Shown in pieces: positions 43,358 through 51,712 of a DNA stretch of 64,000 nucleotides; position 1 is the first letter of the stretch, and each line of letters begins with the position of its first letter. The stretch covers positions 1-64,000 of the forward strand of contig NZ_AWGD01000037.1 of NCBI RefSeq assembly GCF_000495795.1, written 5' to 3'. Origin of the DNA: Asticcacaulis sp. AC460 (GTDB taxonomy: Bacteria > Pseudomonadota > Alphaproteobacteria > Caulobacterales > Caulobacteraceae). The notes below the pieces were generated by a model. The model saw only the letters and a list, made by a program, of their open reading frames with translations, was not told the DNA's origin and did no database searches. The position numbers and the translations under genes were made by a program.

Positions 43358-43925
43358 GGCCTTTATTCAACTTACTTCCCCACGCCTTAGACGCTCGGGC
43401 CGTGTCGTTTCCGCTATGTGAAATCAAATTCATCAGCAAATTAATGCCACGGCTCATATGTTTTTCAACAGTGCTTTCCGACAGGCCCAGCTGTTTGGCC
43501 ACATCGCGCTGCGACAGGCCGTTGACCCGGCGCAAAACGAAGACGTCGCGGATCTTGCCGGGCAGGCCGGCTATGGCCTGGGCCAGGCGCTGCAGCTCGT
43601 CGCGGCCGATCACCTGTTCCTCCGGCGAACAGGCGTCGGCCATGGCCCCAAGCTGGTCCAGGTCGCTGACCGTCTGGAACGATACGATCTTGCTGCGGCG
43701 AACATGGCTGACCAGGACTGACCACGCCGTCTGGAACATATAGTTGCGTACATTGGCGATGCCGGAAACGTCCTCGACCGTGATCAGCCGGGCATAGGTC
43801 TCCTGCACGATGTCGTCGATATCCAATCCATGGATGCGGCGATGGCTGAGCCAGGCGCGCAAGGCCGGCTCATGCTGAAGGACGTGCCGTGACAGCCACA
43901 GAGTGCGTTCGTCGCTTGCCCGCAT
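43305..43925 (-). CDS. ECF RNA polymerase sigma factor (FecI-like)
   Basis: The protein has 206 residues. Region 2 (IDDIVQETYARLITVEDVSGIANVRNYMFQTAWSVL) binds core polymerase and the -10 element. Region 4 (ELQRLAQAIAGLPGKIRDVFVLRRVNGLSQRDVAKQLGLSESTVEKHMSRG) has the helix-turn-helix. It heads a leftward sigma-FecR-YafK-TonB receptor string. A perfect 16-base palindrome lies 126 bases upstream. The long basic tail (~180-206), which overlaps fecR, is longer than usual. Confidence 0.93.
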   Translation of the reverse strand: MRASDERTLWLSRHVLQHEPALRAWLSHRRIHGLDIDDIVQETYARLITVEDVSGIANVRNYMFQTAWSVLVSHVRRSKIVSFQTVSDLDQLGAMADACSPEEQVIGRDELQRLAQAIAGLPGKIRDVFVLRRVNGLSQRDVAKQLGLSESTVEKHMSRGINLLMNLISHSGNDTARASKAWGSKLNKGHAQSARKRAETSDGERD

Positions 43926-44426
43926 GGTGCGTTTTCCTATCGCAGGACGATCGCACCGGGCCGGCTGGGTTCGTTGGTCATGAATCCGTGCCCCGGTTGC
44001 CGCTTGCGTGCGGCTTTGGATTATGAAACGCAGTACTAGGTAGTGAGATTATGATACCGGTATCATGAAAGCGGCCCTACGGCAATCCGGGTGCGAAAGA
44101 TTCCGGAAGCGCCGATGCGTTTGGATCACATTCTTGTTATAAATATCCGGTTTCGCTTTAAACCTTTTCGGCTTGGCGGTAATATATCCGCGTTCCCAAG
44201 ACAAACGGGAATTTTGAAACAAAAGGAACCGGATCGCTTAAGTAAAGTGCTAACACAGCCGCAAGTCTATGCGCGGCGATATGTCGAAATCTCGGCACCA
44301 GCCCATATTTGCTTTTTACGCGATCAAGCCCCCGAACCGTGACATTTCGTTCTTCCGTTAAGGGAGTGCGCATCTTCTTGGGTTATTTTCTGCCAACTCT
44401 CAGAATGGGGCGCGGGGACAACCCGC
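43926..44426. other. 500-base divergent intergenic region
   Basis: The AT-richer spacer lies between the ECF sigma gene and the SPFH gene and has no convincing gene. The open frame 44091-44342 has unlikely composition and no ribosome site. The spacer contains the palindrome at 44051-44066 and should hold promoters for both flanking genes. Confidence 0.6.
44051..44066. promoter_or_regulatory. Perfect 16-base palindromic operator candidate
   Basis: ATGATACCGGTATCAT is its own complement, with a central CG step typical of LacI-family operators that control carbohydrate genes. It lies 126 bases before the ECF sigma start, so it could link sugar sensing to this TonB signalling string. The regulator is not in the window. 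Confidence 0.6.
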
Positions 44427-45311
44427 GTGAAGAACGTCATGAACAATCTGAATCCGCGGTTCGCTTTGCCGGGCCGCATCAAGCTTTTTGCCGGTATCGG
44501 CGTGATCGTCGTGCTGAGCCTAATCATGCTGGTCTCGTGCGGCCAGACGATCCAGCCCGGCAATGTCGGTGTCAAGATTCGTACCCTTGGGCCTCAGGCC
44601 GGGGTCGACAAGACTCCCATGCCGTCGGGATACCACATCAACCTGATCGGCGAACGCATCGTCGAGTTCCCTCAGATCCAGCGCACCTACACCTATACCA
44701 AGGAAGAGGATGAGCGCGGACGCGAGAACGAGGAGATCAACTTCTCGGACAACAACGCCCTGCCGATGACGGCCGACGTGCAACTGGTCATGCGCATCGA
44801 TCCGGCCAAGGCGCCGTCGCTCTATACCCGTTACCGCCTGACCTTCGACCAGTTGTTCGAGGGGCCGATCCGCAACGACGTCCGCACGGCGATCGCGGCG
44901 GAGACCGAACTGGTCAGCGTCGAGTTCCTGTATCGCGGCGGCCGCCAGCAGGTCATCCAGAAGGCCTTGGCGCGTGTTCGCAACAAGTGGGAGTCCCAAG
45001 GCGTGAATATCAGCCAGCTCGACTGGATCGGCACCATCCGCTACCCGCAGGTCATCCTGGACTCGATCCAGGCCAAGACCAAGGCCGACGCCGACGCCTC
45101 CGCCGCCCAGGCCCAGGTCGCGGTGGCCAAGGCCCAGGCCGACGCCCGGATCGAAGAGGCCCGCGGCCAGGCCGAGGCCAACCGGCTGATCGCCCAGTCA
45201 ATCGCCGCCAGCCCCGAAGTGGTTAAGCTTCGGGCCATCGAAAAGTGGGACGGCAAGTTGCCCACGACGACCGGTGGCGCAGTACCCTTCATCGATGTCG
45301 GCAATCGATAA
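44427..45311 (+). CDS. SPFH/Band 7 (prohibitin-like) membrane protein
   Basis: The protein has 294 residues. One membrane helix (~19-39, KLFAGIGVIVVLSLIMLVSCG) is followed by a Band 7 domain (IQPGNVGVKIRTLGPQAGVDKTPMPSGYHINLIGERIVEFP ... PMTADVQLVMRIDPAKAPSLY). An Ala/Gln-rich coiled coil follows (TKADADASAAQAQVAVAKAQADARIEEARGQAEANRLIAQS). Prohibitin-like proteins form membrane rings that organise lipid microdomains or regulate FtsH. Start GTG 44427 with a GGGGA ribosome site; ATG 44439 is an alternative. It is a single-gene unit whose 3' end meets a convergent gene at once. Confidence 0.85.
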   Translation: MKNVMNNLNPRFALPGRIKLFAGIGVIVVLSLIMLVSCGQTIQPGNVGVKIRTLGPQAGVDKTPMPSGYHINLIGERIVEFPQIQRTYTYTKEEDERGRENEEINFSDNNALPMTADVQLVMRIDPAKAPSLYTRYRLTFDQLFEGPIRNDVRTAIAAETELVSVEFLYRGGRQQVIQKALARVRNKWESQGVNISQLDWIGTIRYPQVILDSIQAKTKADADASAAQAQVAVAKAQADARIEEARGQAEANRLIAQSIAASPEVVKLRAIEKWDGKLPTTTGGAVPFIDVGNR

Positions 45312-46658
45312 CTATCGAGGCGGCCGCGGATAGACAAATCCGCGGCCGATTTCGTTCAAGCCGTAATCGATGCCCTTGCCGCTCAACACGACCGACAACC
45401 GGTTCATCCGGCCCAGCTTCAGGTCGGTGCGGAAGAAACAGTCCAGCCGCGTTGCCGCCAGAACGACACAGACCGGAGCGCCCGTCACGATATAGGGTGT
45501 GGCGATGGCCTGCCGTGTCCACCGGCCGTCGCTGTAGCGCAGGAAGGTGACTTCGCGCTCGCCCGTCACTTGGACGCAGGTGAACACCAAGTCCTCCACC
45601 GGCGACAGGTCAGCGCGTGATGCAGGCGGGTTCATGACCTGACAGTTGGGTGCCTGTTCGTCGCCGGTCAGAACACCCGAACCCGGCGACAGGTCGACCG
45701 GCGTGTCCGCTACCGGAGACCAGGTCATCTCGCGGGGACCGCGCGCCACCAAACTGCCGAAATAAAGCTGACGGGTGTCGGTAAGGGCGGCGCAATGCTG
45801 GCTGAAGGCGTATTCCCCAACGGACGGGTCGGGCCTGACCAGGACATGCAGGCACTGCAGCCCACCCGACAGGTGCGGATAGGCACCGGTGCTGTCGCGG
45901 GGGCCAACCAGGGGAGTCGTTCGCACCAGGCCCGCCAGAGGCGCTTCGCCCGATGGGAAGACCGGACCATAATCATGCGTCGAAGCCAGGATATGGCGTG
46001 TTATGCTTTCCGCCGCGTCGAAACGGTGAAGGGTGCAGTAATCGAGGCTGGTGCCCGTCCAGCGGCAATTTCCGGTGCGCCAGCCGACACCCATGGACTG
46101 CCAGGCCGACCAGCCGCCAATGGACGTCAAGTAGCGGCGGACATAAAGACCGGGCTCGCCGTAAAACCGGCCATCCGGTGCCGCGACGGTCTGAACCATG
46201 CAGGCGATATTGTTATCGCCGGATTCCATGCAGGTCAGTTCATTGGCCATGTGGTCGACAAAACCGGGCCGGATCAAGGCACCGGGGGCGGGCGAGAGGG
46301 GAACGCCGCCGATGGCCTCCAACGTGGCGGCGCGTGGCGCATCGGGCAGCCAGCGCCGGTGCCAGATCTGGCCGTCACGCCGCACATAGAAACAATGCAG
46401 ATAGCCGTCGCGGGTCTTCAGGCAACTGACCGACCGGCTGACGTGTGAGACGGGGCCCAGACTGGCCCAGGATCCGGCGCCGGACCACTGGCGCAGTTCC
46501 GACGCCTTGTCGATGGCGAAACAGTCGATGCGGTCGGCCGCGGCACCGTCGGCCACCCGCGCCGTCGCGACACATGAGGGCCGGGGCGAGACCTCAGCCT
46601 TCGCGCCGCCGGCCACCGCCGTCACAGCTAGCATCGCCAAAAGCGCGATTATCCGCAT
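45312..46658 (-). CDS. Secreted repeat protein, possible beta-propeller lectin
   Basis: The protein has 448 residues from ATG 46658, with GGAGG seven bases upstream and a Sec signal peptide (1-20, MRIIALLAMLAVTAVAGGAKA); a longer frame to 46925 overlaps the divergent gene and is unlikely. The mature part has recurring units with paired Cys and aromatic strands (RIDCFAIDKASELRQWSG, SVSCLKTRDGYLHCFYVRRDGQIWHRRW, NELTCMESGDNNIACMVQ, LDYCTLHRF). These are reminiscent of PLL-type (DUF346) propeller lectins, with probable disulfides. The family is not firmly recognised. The stop is immediately next to the convergent SPFH gene's stop. Confidence 0.6.
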   Translation of the reverse strand: MRIIALLAMLAVTAVAGGAKAEVSPRPSCVATARVADGAAADRIDCFAIDKASELRQWSGAGSWASLGPVSHVSRSVSCLKTRDGYLHCFYVRRDGQIWHRRWLPDAPRAATLEAIGGVPLSPAPGALIRPGFVDHMANELTCMESGDNNIACMVQTVAAPDGRFYGEPGLYVRRYLTSIGGWSAWQSMGVGWRTGNCRWTGTSLDYCTLHRFDAAESITRHILASTHDYGPVFPSGEAPLAGLVRTTPLVGPRDSTGAYPHLSGGLQCLHVLVRPDPSVGEYAFSQHCAALTDTRQLYFGSLVARGPREMTWSPVADTPVDLSPGSGVLTGDEQAPNCQVMNPPASRADLSPVEDLVFTCVQVTGEREVTFLRYSDGRWTRQAIATPYIVTGAPVCVVLAATRLDCFFRTDLKLGRMNRLSVVLSGKGIDYGLNEIGRGFVYPRPPR

Positions 46659-46778
46659 ATCCGCCTCCGCCCATATGGATAGCGTCGTTATATCAAAATT
46701 CGTGTGCTGAGTCCCTGGCTGATTGCTTCCGGGGCCGGTTTGGGATTTGATAGGCGGACATCCACGGGAGAACGTCCC

Positions 46779-47783
46779 ATGTCCAGCCTTCATCGCCGCA
46801 CCTTCCTGTCCGCAGCCATTGCGGCCGTCGCCGCCGGTTCCACCCACGCCGGCACCAAACCCACGCCCATCATCTTCGACACCGATATCGGCGGCGATGT
46901 CGACGACACCTGGGCCATACTGCAACTCCTGCGCCGGCCGGAACTGGACTTAAAGCTGGTCAGCACCGAAGCCGGCAACGCCGTCTACCGCGCCCGCCTG
47001 ACCGCGAGGCTGCTGGGCCTGGCCGGCCGCAACGACGTCACCATCGCCATGGGCCATGACGCCGGCGATGGTCATGGTCCCCAGGACACCTGGATCGGCG
47101 ATTTCGGCCTGGACGCCTACCCGGGGCAGGTGCGCAGCGACGCCGCCCAGGCCATTGTCGACACCGTCATGGCCTCAAAGGACCCGGTGACCATCATTGC
47201 CGTCGGTCCGGTCACCGAGCTGGCCGCCGCGCTGAAGCTGAAACCCGAACTGGCGAAAAACGCCCGCTTTGTCGGCATGCACGGCGCCGTGCGCGTCGGT
47301 TACGGCGGCGCAGCCAAGGTCGAGCCGGAATACAATGTCCGCGTCGATCCGGCCGCACTGCAAACCGTGTTCGATGCCGACTGGATTTCGTGCAGCATCA
47401 CGCCGCTGGACACCTGCGGCCTGGTCTATCTCGAAGGCGAAGAGATGCACCTGGTCCGCGGCAGCACCGACCCCTTCGCCCGCGCGGTCATCGCCAACAG
47501 CGAAGCCTGGCTGCCCAACGCGCCGTGGATGCCGAAAGATTTCGACCTGACGCAAAAGAGCTCGACCCTGTTCGACAGCGTCGCCGTGGTCATGGCCAGC
47601 GACGAAAGCGACCTGGTCATGGAGACGCTGAAACTGCGCGTGACTCCTGAAGGCATGACGGTGATCGATGAAGCCAACGGCCGCCCGGTGCGGGTTGCCT
47701 CAAGCTGGAAGGACCTGGCAGGCTTCAAACGCAAGTTGATCGTCGACCTTACGCGGCTTCCCGATTCATCGATCAAAACCTGA
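46779..47783 (+). CDS. Tat-exported nucleoside hydrolase (IUNH family)
   Basis: The protein has 334 residues from ATG 46779 with GGGAG eight bases upstream. A Tat signal (HRRTFLSAAIAAVAAGSTHA, 5-24) precedes an inosine-uridine nucleoside hydrolase domain: IIFDTDIGGDVDDTWA near residue 30 is the Ca-binding Asp cluster, VTIIAVGPVTELAAAL near 130, and EYNVRVDPAALQTVF near 187 supplies the NxxxDP region. These enzymes split ribonucleosides to base and ribose; export suggests periplasmic salvage. An upstream in-frame GTG at 46704 has no ribosome site. Confidence 0.88.
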   Translation: MSSLHRRTFLSAAIAAVAAGSTHAGTKPTPIIFDTDIGGDVDDTWAILQLLRRPELDLKLVSTEAGNAVYRARLTARLLGLAGRNDVTIAMGHDAGDGHGPQDTWIGDFGLDAYPGQVRSDAAQAIVDTVMASKDPVTIIAVGPVTELAAALKLKPELAKNARFVGMHGAVRVGYGGAAKVEPEYNVRVDPAALQTVFDADWISCSITPLDTCGLVYLEGEEMHLVRGSTDPFARAVIANSEAWLPNAPWMPKDFDLTQKSSTLFDSVAVVMASDESDLVMETLKLRVTPEGMTVIDEANGRPVRVASSWKDLAGFKRKLIVDLTRLPDSSIKT

Positions 47784-47919
47784 CCCTGCCGTTCACGAAG
47801 CGCCAGTTGCACAGCCGGCATCTGGCGCAGAATCCGCGACCGACGGCGAAGTCGGCCGGGCGGGCGCGCATCCGGTATGACATGTCTTTCTCATCGCCCC
47901 AAACGAGAGGAAGACATCG

Positions 47920-48336
47920 ATGTTCAAATCCCTTATCGCCGCCGCCCTGCTGGGTCTGGCCGCTACTGCCGCCAACGCCGAAACCGCCAGCCTGACCATT
48001 GTCTGCGACAACCTGAAGCCCCAGGGCAAGGTGCTGATCGCCATCTTCAACAGCGAAGCCGGCTATGACGGCGACAAGGCCGTGCGCTATGCCGCCGCCG
48101 ATGTCACCGGCCCGCAGGCGACCGTGACCGTCGACGGCCTGGTGCCCGGCGAGTATGGGCTGAAGATGTTCCATGACGTCGATGGCGATGGCAAGATGGG
48201 TATGAACCCGTTCGGCATGCCGACCGAGCCCTTCGCCTTCTCCAACAATGCCAAGGGCACCATGGGCCCGGCCGGATGGGATGCCGCCCATTTCACCGTT
48301 GTCGCGCCGGTCACGACGCAAAACATCGCGTTCTGA
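47920..48336 (+). CDS. DUF2141 secreted protein
   Basis: The protein has 138 residues with a Sec signal (1-20, ending ANA). The mature part fits DUF2141: SLTIVCDNLKPQGKVLIAIFNS, GLVPGEYGLKMFHDVDGDGKMG, then NPFGMPTEPFAFSNNA. It should be a periplasmic beta-sandwich, and the DVDGDGKMG loop resembles a calcium-binding loop. Function unknown. It has a GAGAGGAA ribosome site and ends 11 bases before a carotenoid oxygenase gene, so the two are probably co-transcribed. Confidence 0.85.
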   Translation: MFKSLIAAALLGLAATAANAETASLTIVCDNLKPQGKVLIAIFNSEAGYDGDKAVRYAAADVTGPQATVTVDGLVPGEYGLKMFHDVDGDGKMGMNPFGMPTEPFAFSNNAKGTMGPAGWDAAHFTVVAPVTTQNIAF

Positions 48337-48347
48337 GGGTGGCGATC

Positions 48348-49811
48348 ATGACAGACTTCGACATCTCCCGCCGCGGGCTGCTGGGCGTTCTGGCCGGCGC
48401 CGGCGCCGCCGCCTTCGCGCCGAAATCTTGGGCCGCAGCGGCGGCCGACTGGACCCTGGCCGTCACCAATGCCCCGGCGGAAGGCTATGCCGACAGCGCC
48501 ATGACCCGCCTGCATGGCCGCATGCCGCAAGGCTTGCGCGGTCAACTCTACCGCAACGGCCCGGCCTGGTTCCGCTACGGCGATGACATTACCGGCCACT
48601 GGTTCGACGGCGACGGCATGATCCAGCGCTACGACTTGACCAGTGATGGCGTCCGTCACAGCGGCCGGTTCGTCGATACCTTCAAGCGCCGTACCGAACA
48701 GGCGGCCGGCAAAATCATGATGCCGGGCTTCGGCACTCCGGCGGCCCCCGGCGCGCCGGTCAGCGGGCCCGATGACGTCAATGCCGCCAACACCTCGGTT
48801 ATGCGCGTCGGCGACGAATTGTGGGCGCTGTGGGAAGGCGGTTCGCCCTATCGTGTTGATCCGCACAGCCTGGAAACGAAAGGGCCGCAGACCTTCCGCG
48901 ACGACCTGAAGGGCATGGCCTTTCTCGCCCACCCCAAGGTCGAGCCCTCCGGTCGTATCTGGAGCGCCGCCTTCCTGGGCAACCGCGCCTGGATCTGGCA
49001 ACTGGACCCGAAGGGCGGACTGGAACGCGGCGAGCTGGTCGAACTGCCGTTGGCGGGCTATGCCCATGACTGGGCAGTGACCGAGCGCCACCTGATCTTC
49101 CCGATGCAGCCCTGGGTGATGGACGGCCTGGCGCTGCCGATATCCGAAAACATGAAATGGAAGCCGGAACTTGGCTTGCAGATCCTGGTCGTCGACAAGG
49201 CCGACTTCACGAAGCGCCGCGTCTATGAACTGCCGGCGGCCTTCTACTTCCACACCGGCGACGCCTGGGAAGACGCCGACGGCACGCTGCATTTCGATGT
49301 CTGCCTGACCGGCACACCGGAATTCGGCGCCAAAGGCGGCCATGACATCGTCCGCGGAAAATTCGACCGTACGGCCTACGCGGCCTCCGAACTGGCGCTG
49401 GTCAGCCTGTATCCCGACGGCCGCGCGGTTTCTCGTCCGACCGGAGTGACGGCGGAGTTCCCGCAGACCGATCGCCGCCGCCAGGGTCTTCGCCGCGACC
49501 GCGTCGTCCATGTCCATGGCGAAACCCCGGGTCATCCGGGTGCCCGCGCCCTGGCCCTGTTCGACTGGAAGACCGGAAAACGCCAGACCCATGATTTCGG
49601 CGACGCCGCCCTGGTCGAGGAGGCGCTGTTCGTGCCGCGCGGTTCGGGGGAACTGGACGGCTGGCTGGTCGGGACGGTGCTGGACCTGAAGGCGCGGGCG
49701 ACGCAACTGCATGTCTTCGATGCGCAGCATCTGGACGACGGCCCGGTGGCGTCCTGGCAAGGGCAACACGCCACGCCGCTGGGCTTCCACGGGACATTTG
49801 CGGCGACTTGA
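48348..49811 (+). CDS. Tat-exported carotenoid cleavage oxygenase
   Basis: The protein has 487 residues from ATG 48348 (GAGGGTGG upstream). A Tat signal (SRRGLLGVLAGAGAAAFA, 7-24) is followed by a seven-bladed RPE65-like propeller. The four iron-ligand histidines are visible: FLAHPKVEPSG (~195), YAHDWAVTERHLIF (~240), FYFHTGDAWED (~300) and LGFHGTF near the C-terminus (~482). YRNGPAWFRYGDDITGHWFDGDGMI is the family's N-terminal signature. It would cleave a carotenoid or related alkene with O2, apparently in the periplasm. No carotenoid synthesis genes are near. An intrinsic terminator follows. Confidence 0.9.
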   Translation: MTDFDISRRGLLGVLAGAGAAAFAPKSWAAAAADWTLAVTNAPAEGYADSAMTRLHGRMPQGLRGQLYRNGPAWFRYGDDITGHWFDGDGMIQRYDLTSDGVRHSGRFVDTFKRRTEQAAGKIMMPGFGTPAAPGAPVSGPDDVNAANTSVMRVGDELWALWEGGSPYRVDPHSLETKGPQTFRDDLKGMAFLAHPKVEPSGRIWSAAFLGNRAWIWQLDPKGGLERGELVELPLAGYAHDWAVTERHLIFPMQPWVMDGLALPISENMKWKPELGLQILVVDKADFTKRRVYELPAAFYFHTGDAWEDADGTLHFDVCLTGTPEFGAKGGHDIVRGKFDRTAYAASELALVSLYPDGRAVSRPTGVTAEFPQTDRRRQGLRRDRVVHVHGETPGHPGARALALFDWKTGKRQTHDFGDAALVEEALFVPRGSGELDGWLVGTVLDLKARATQLHVFDAQHLDDGPVASWQGQHATPLGFHGTFAAT

Positions 49812-49817
49812 TCTGAG

Positions 49818-49848
49818 CCTGCGGCACTTGTCCCGCCGCAGGTTTTTG
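49818..49848 (+). terminator. Intrinsic terminator after carotenoid oxygenase
   Basis: CCTGCGGC (49818-49825) pairs with GCCGCAGG (49835-49842), followed by TTTTTG. It lies seven bases after the stop. Confidence 0.88.
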
Positions 49849-50046
49849 AATCCACAGATAAGCCAGATAAGCCAGATAGGCAGCGCCAAAACGCGCTACA
49901 TTTTGCTTTTATTTTCAGTCATTTCGACGAGCTTCGCTCGTCATGAAATCGCGCAGGATGTGGCACGGCGAGGTGCCAAAAACACCGTCCACCTGACTTA
50001 CCTGGCTTGTCTGTGGACAACCCTTTTTACGGACCCAACCACCGCA
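49849..50046. other. Gene-free gap with short repeats
   Basis: It holds two and a half tandem copies of GATAAGCCA near 49857-49878 and an imperfect hairpin around 49921-49949 (GACGAGC / GCTCGTC). There is no convincing gene. Confidence 0.45.
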
Positions 50047-50385
50047 CTACAGCCTCAGGATAGCCTTCACATTCAGGTCGTAGATTAAGACCACAACCCC
50101 GATCAGCGCCGTCTGCGCGACATCGCCCAGATACAGCAGAACCGGATCGAACGGCAAGGCCGGTTGGGCATTGGGGAGCACGGTGGTGATGAGGAAGGTG
50201 ACGGCGATGAAATAGGTCAGCCCGCCGATGGCCATGACGGTGATAAGCGCCGTGGCCATCAGGGTCGCCATGCGCAGCTTGTTTTCCTGGTCGCGGGTGA
50301 CGGGATGCGGGGCGCCGCGATTGCCGAACCGGTAGAAGACCGTGGCACCGCTGGACCCTGTTCCGAAAAACACCTTGTCAATCAT
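50047..50385 (-). CDS. Small membrane protein of unknown function
   Basis: The protein has 112 residues from ATG 50385, preceded by GGGGACAG; the frame extends to a TTG at 50412 but that start is weaker. Two or three hydrophobic segments (~44-68 MATALITVMAIGGLTYFIAVTF; ~85-106 LYLGDVAQTALIGVVVLIYDL) indicate an inner-membrane protein. I do not recognise the family. It lies 63 bases downstream of fliP on the same strand, so it could be at the end of the fliO-fliP transcript. Confidence 0.6.
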   Translation of the reverse strand: MIDKVFFGTGSSGATVFYRFGNRGAPHPVTRDQENKLRMATLMATALITVMAIGGLTYFIAVTFLITTVLPNAQPALPFDPVLLYLGDVAQTALIGVVVLIYDLNVKAILRL

Positions 50386-50448
50386 GTAGTTACTCTGTCC
50401 CCGAAAGAGCAAGTGTGCGCCCGTTTCCCGGGCTTGGCAAGAGGCGGA

Positions 50449-51261
50449 CTACCCCCCGCCTATGGCTGGCCGGAAGCTTTCAACCAAAGACCCGGCGACC
50501 AGCCGCCAGCCATCGACCAGCACGAAGAAGATCAGCTTGAACGGCAAGGACACCACTACGGGCGGCAGCATCATCATCCCCATGCTCATCAGCACGGACG
50601 CCACGACCAGATCGATCACCAGGAAGGGCACGAACAACAGAAAGCCGATCTCGAACGCCTTCTTCAGCTCTGAAATCATGAAGGCCGGCGTTATCACCCG
50701 CACCGGCAGCTCCATCTTGTCCTGCGGCATTTCCATCTTGGACAGGCGCACGAACAGCCCCAGATCGTCATTGCCGACCTGGCCCAGCATGAAAGCCTTG
50801 ACCGGCTGCGACGCGGCGTCGAACGCCTGGGGCAATTCCATCTCCTGATCCATCAGCGGCCGGATGCCCTGGGAGTAGGCGGCTTCGTAGGTCGGCGCCA
50901 TGACGATGGCGGACAGAAACAGCGACAGCGAGATGATGACGGCATTGGGCGGGCTCTGCTGCAGGCCCAGCGCGGTGCGTAGCAGCGACAGAACCACCAC
51001 GATGCGGATGAAGGAGGTGGTCATGATGACAATCGACGGTGCCAGCGACAGCACCGTCATCAGCCCGACCAGTTGCACGACGCGCGACGACAGCCCGCCG
51101 CCGGTACCGAGATCAACATTGACCGACTGGGCGACGGCGTCGATCGGGAAGATCATCATCGCAAAACCGCAGATGAAGGTCCCCAGGACGATCAGGTTCA
51201 TCTGGGTTGCGGTCAGCGTTTTTTTGATTTTCACGACGGGATACTCAGAACAGGTCGTCAT
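50449..51261 (-). CDS. fliP: Flagellar type III export protein FliP
   Basis: The protein has 270 residues. A cleaved signal (~20-45, ending AVAQS) and four membrane helices are visible. Family signatures: SSRVVQLVGLMTVLSLAPSIVIMTTSFIRIVVVLSLLRTALGLQQSPPN near 60-105 and PAFMISELKKAFEIGFLLFVPFLVIDLVVASVLMSMGMMMLPP near 190-235. With FliQ and FliR it forms the export gate. It overlaps fliO by 17 bases and is transcribed away from flgB. Confidence 0.96.
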   Translation of the reverse strand: MTTCSEYPVVKIKKTLTATQMNLIVLGTFICGFAMMIFPIDAVAQSVNVDLGTGGGLSSRVVQLVGLMTVLSLAPSIVIMTTSFIRIVVVLSLLRTALGLQQSPPNAVIISLSLFLSAIVMAPTYEAAYSQGIRPLMDQEMELPQAFDAASQPVKAFMLGQVGNDDLGLFVRLSKMEMPQDKMELPVRVITPAFMISELKKAFEIGFLLFVPFLVIDLVVASVLMSMGMMMLPPVVVSLPFKLIFFVLVDGWRLVAGSLVESFRPAIGGG

Positions 51262-51583
51262 CTTGGCTCACCGGAGGGGAGGCGGACGGTGCGGCTTTCG
51301 GCGCGGCGGGCCGGGGCGCCGGCTTGTGGCGCGGCTCGATCAGCTCGCGGCCTTCGCCCAGCAGGATCAGCCGCTCTTCGTCGTCGAGCCGAACCAGAAC
51401 CAGGCGGCGCGCCGGATCCAGCACCAGGGTCTCGACGACCTTTAGCCGGCGTTCCCCGCGCTGAGCCTGCAGCCGCGCCATGATCTGCGGCGCATAGCGG
51501 CGCAGTCCGTAGGCCAGGCCCAGGATCAGCCCCAACACGATCGACAGGGCAAAAACGGCTTTTAAAATACTGAGGAAGTCCAT
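51245..51583 (-). CDS. fliO: Flagellar export assembly protein FliO
   Basis: The protein has 112 residues from ATG 51583 with GGGTGG upstream (the frame opens at 51634). It has one membrane helix (~5-27, ILKAVFALSIVLGLILGLAYGLRR), then the small cytoplasmic FliO domain (RRLKVVETLVLDPARRLVLVRLDDEERLILLG) and a Pro/Ala-rich tail. It helps FliP assembly. The gene overlap with fliP and the order fliO-fliP support the call. Confidence 0.9.
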   Translation of the reverse strand: MDFLSILKAVFALSIVLGLILGLAYGLRRYAPQIMARLQAQRGERRLKVVETLVLDPARRLVLVRLDDEERLILLGEGRELIEPRHKPAPRPAAPKAAPSASPPVSQDDDLF

Positions 51584-51637
51584 CGGCCACCCGCGGGTAC
51601 ACCGCGCACCCTTTACGCCGTTCTGCGCCGGCAATGG

Positions 51638-51652
51638 TTAACGCCCGATTTA
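51638..51652. promoter_or_regulatory. CtrA-like box in the fliO-flgB divergent region
   Basis: TTAA, CGCCCGA, TTTA matches TTAA-N7-TTAA with one mismatch, 61 bases before flgB and 55 bases before fliO. A second pair of TTAA half-sites (51654-51657 and 51666-51669) has eight-base spacing. Both flanking genes are early flagellar genes that CtrA controls in Caulobacter. Confidence 0.6.
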
Positions 51653-51712
51653 CTTAAAGCCTTCATTAACCAAAAGGTGGGAATATTTTGCCTGTCTTAG
51701 GAGGACTGCGTC

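Noticed and set aside
44091..44342. Possible 83-residue gene in the ECF-SPFH spacer
   Set aside because: No ribosome site, no recognisable motif and composition unlike neighbours; treated as non-coding.
46659..46925. N-terminal extension of the secreted repeat protein (alternative start at 46925)
   Set aside because: A GGAGG site and a clean signal peptide define ATG 46658; the extension overlaps the divergent nucleoside hydrolase gene.
49857..49878. Short tandem GATAAGCCA repeat
   Set aside because: Only two and a half copies in a gene-free gap; no link to a known function.
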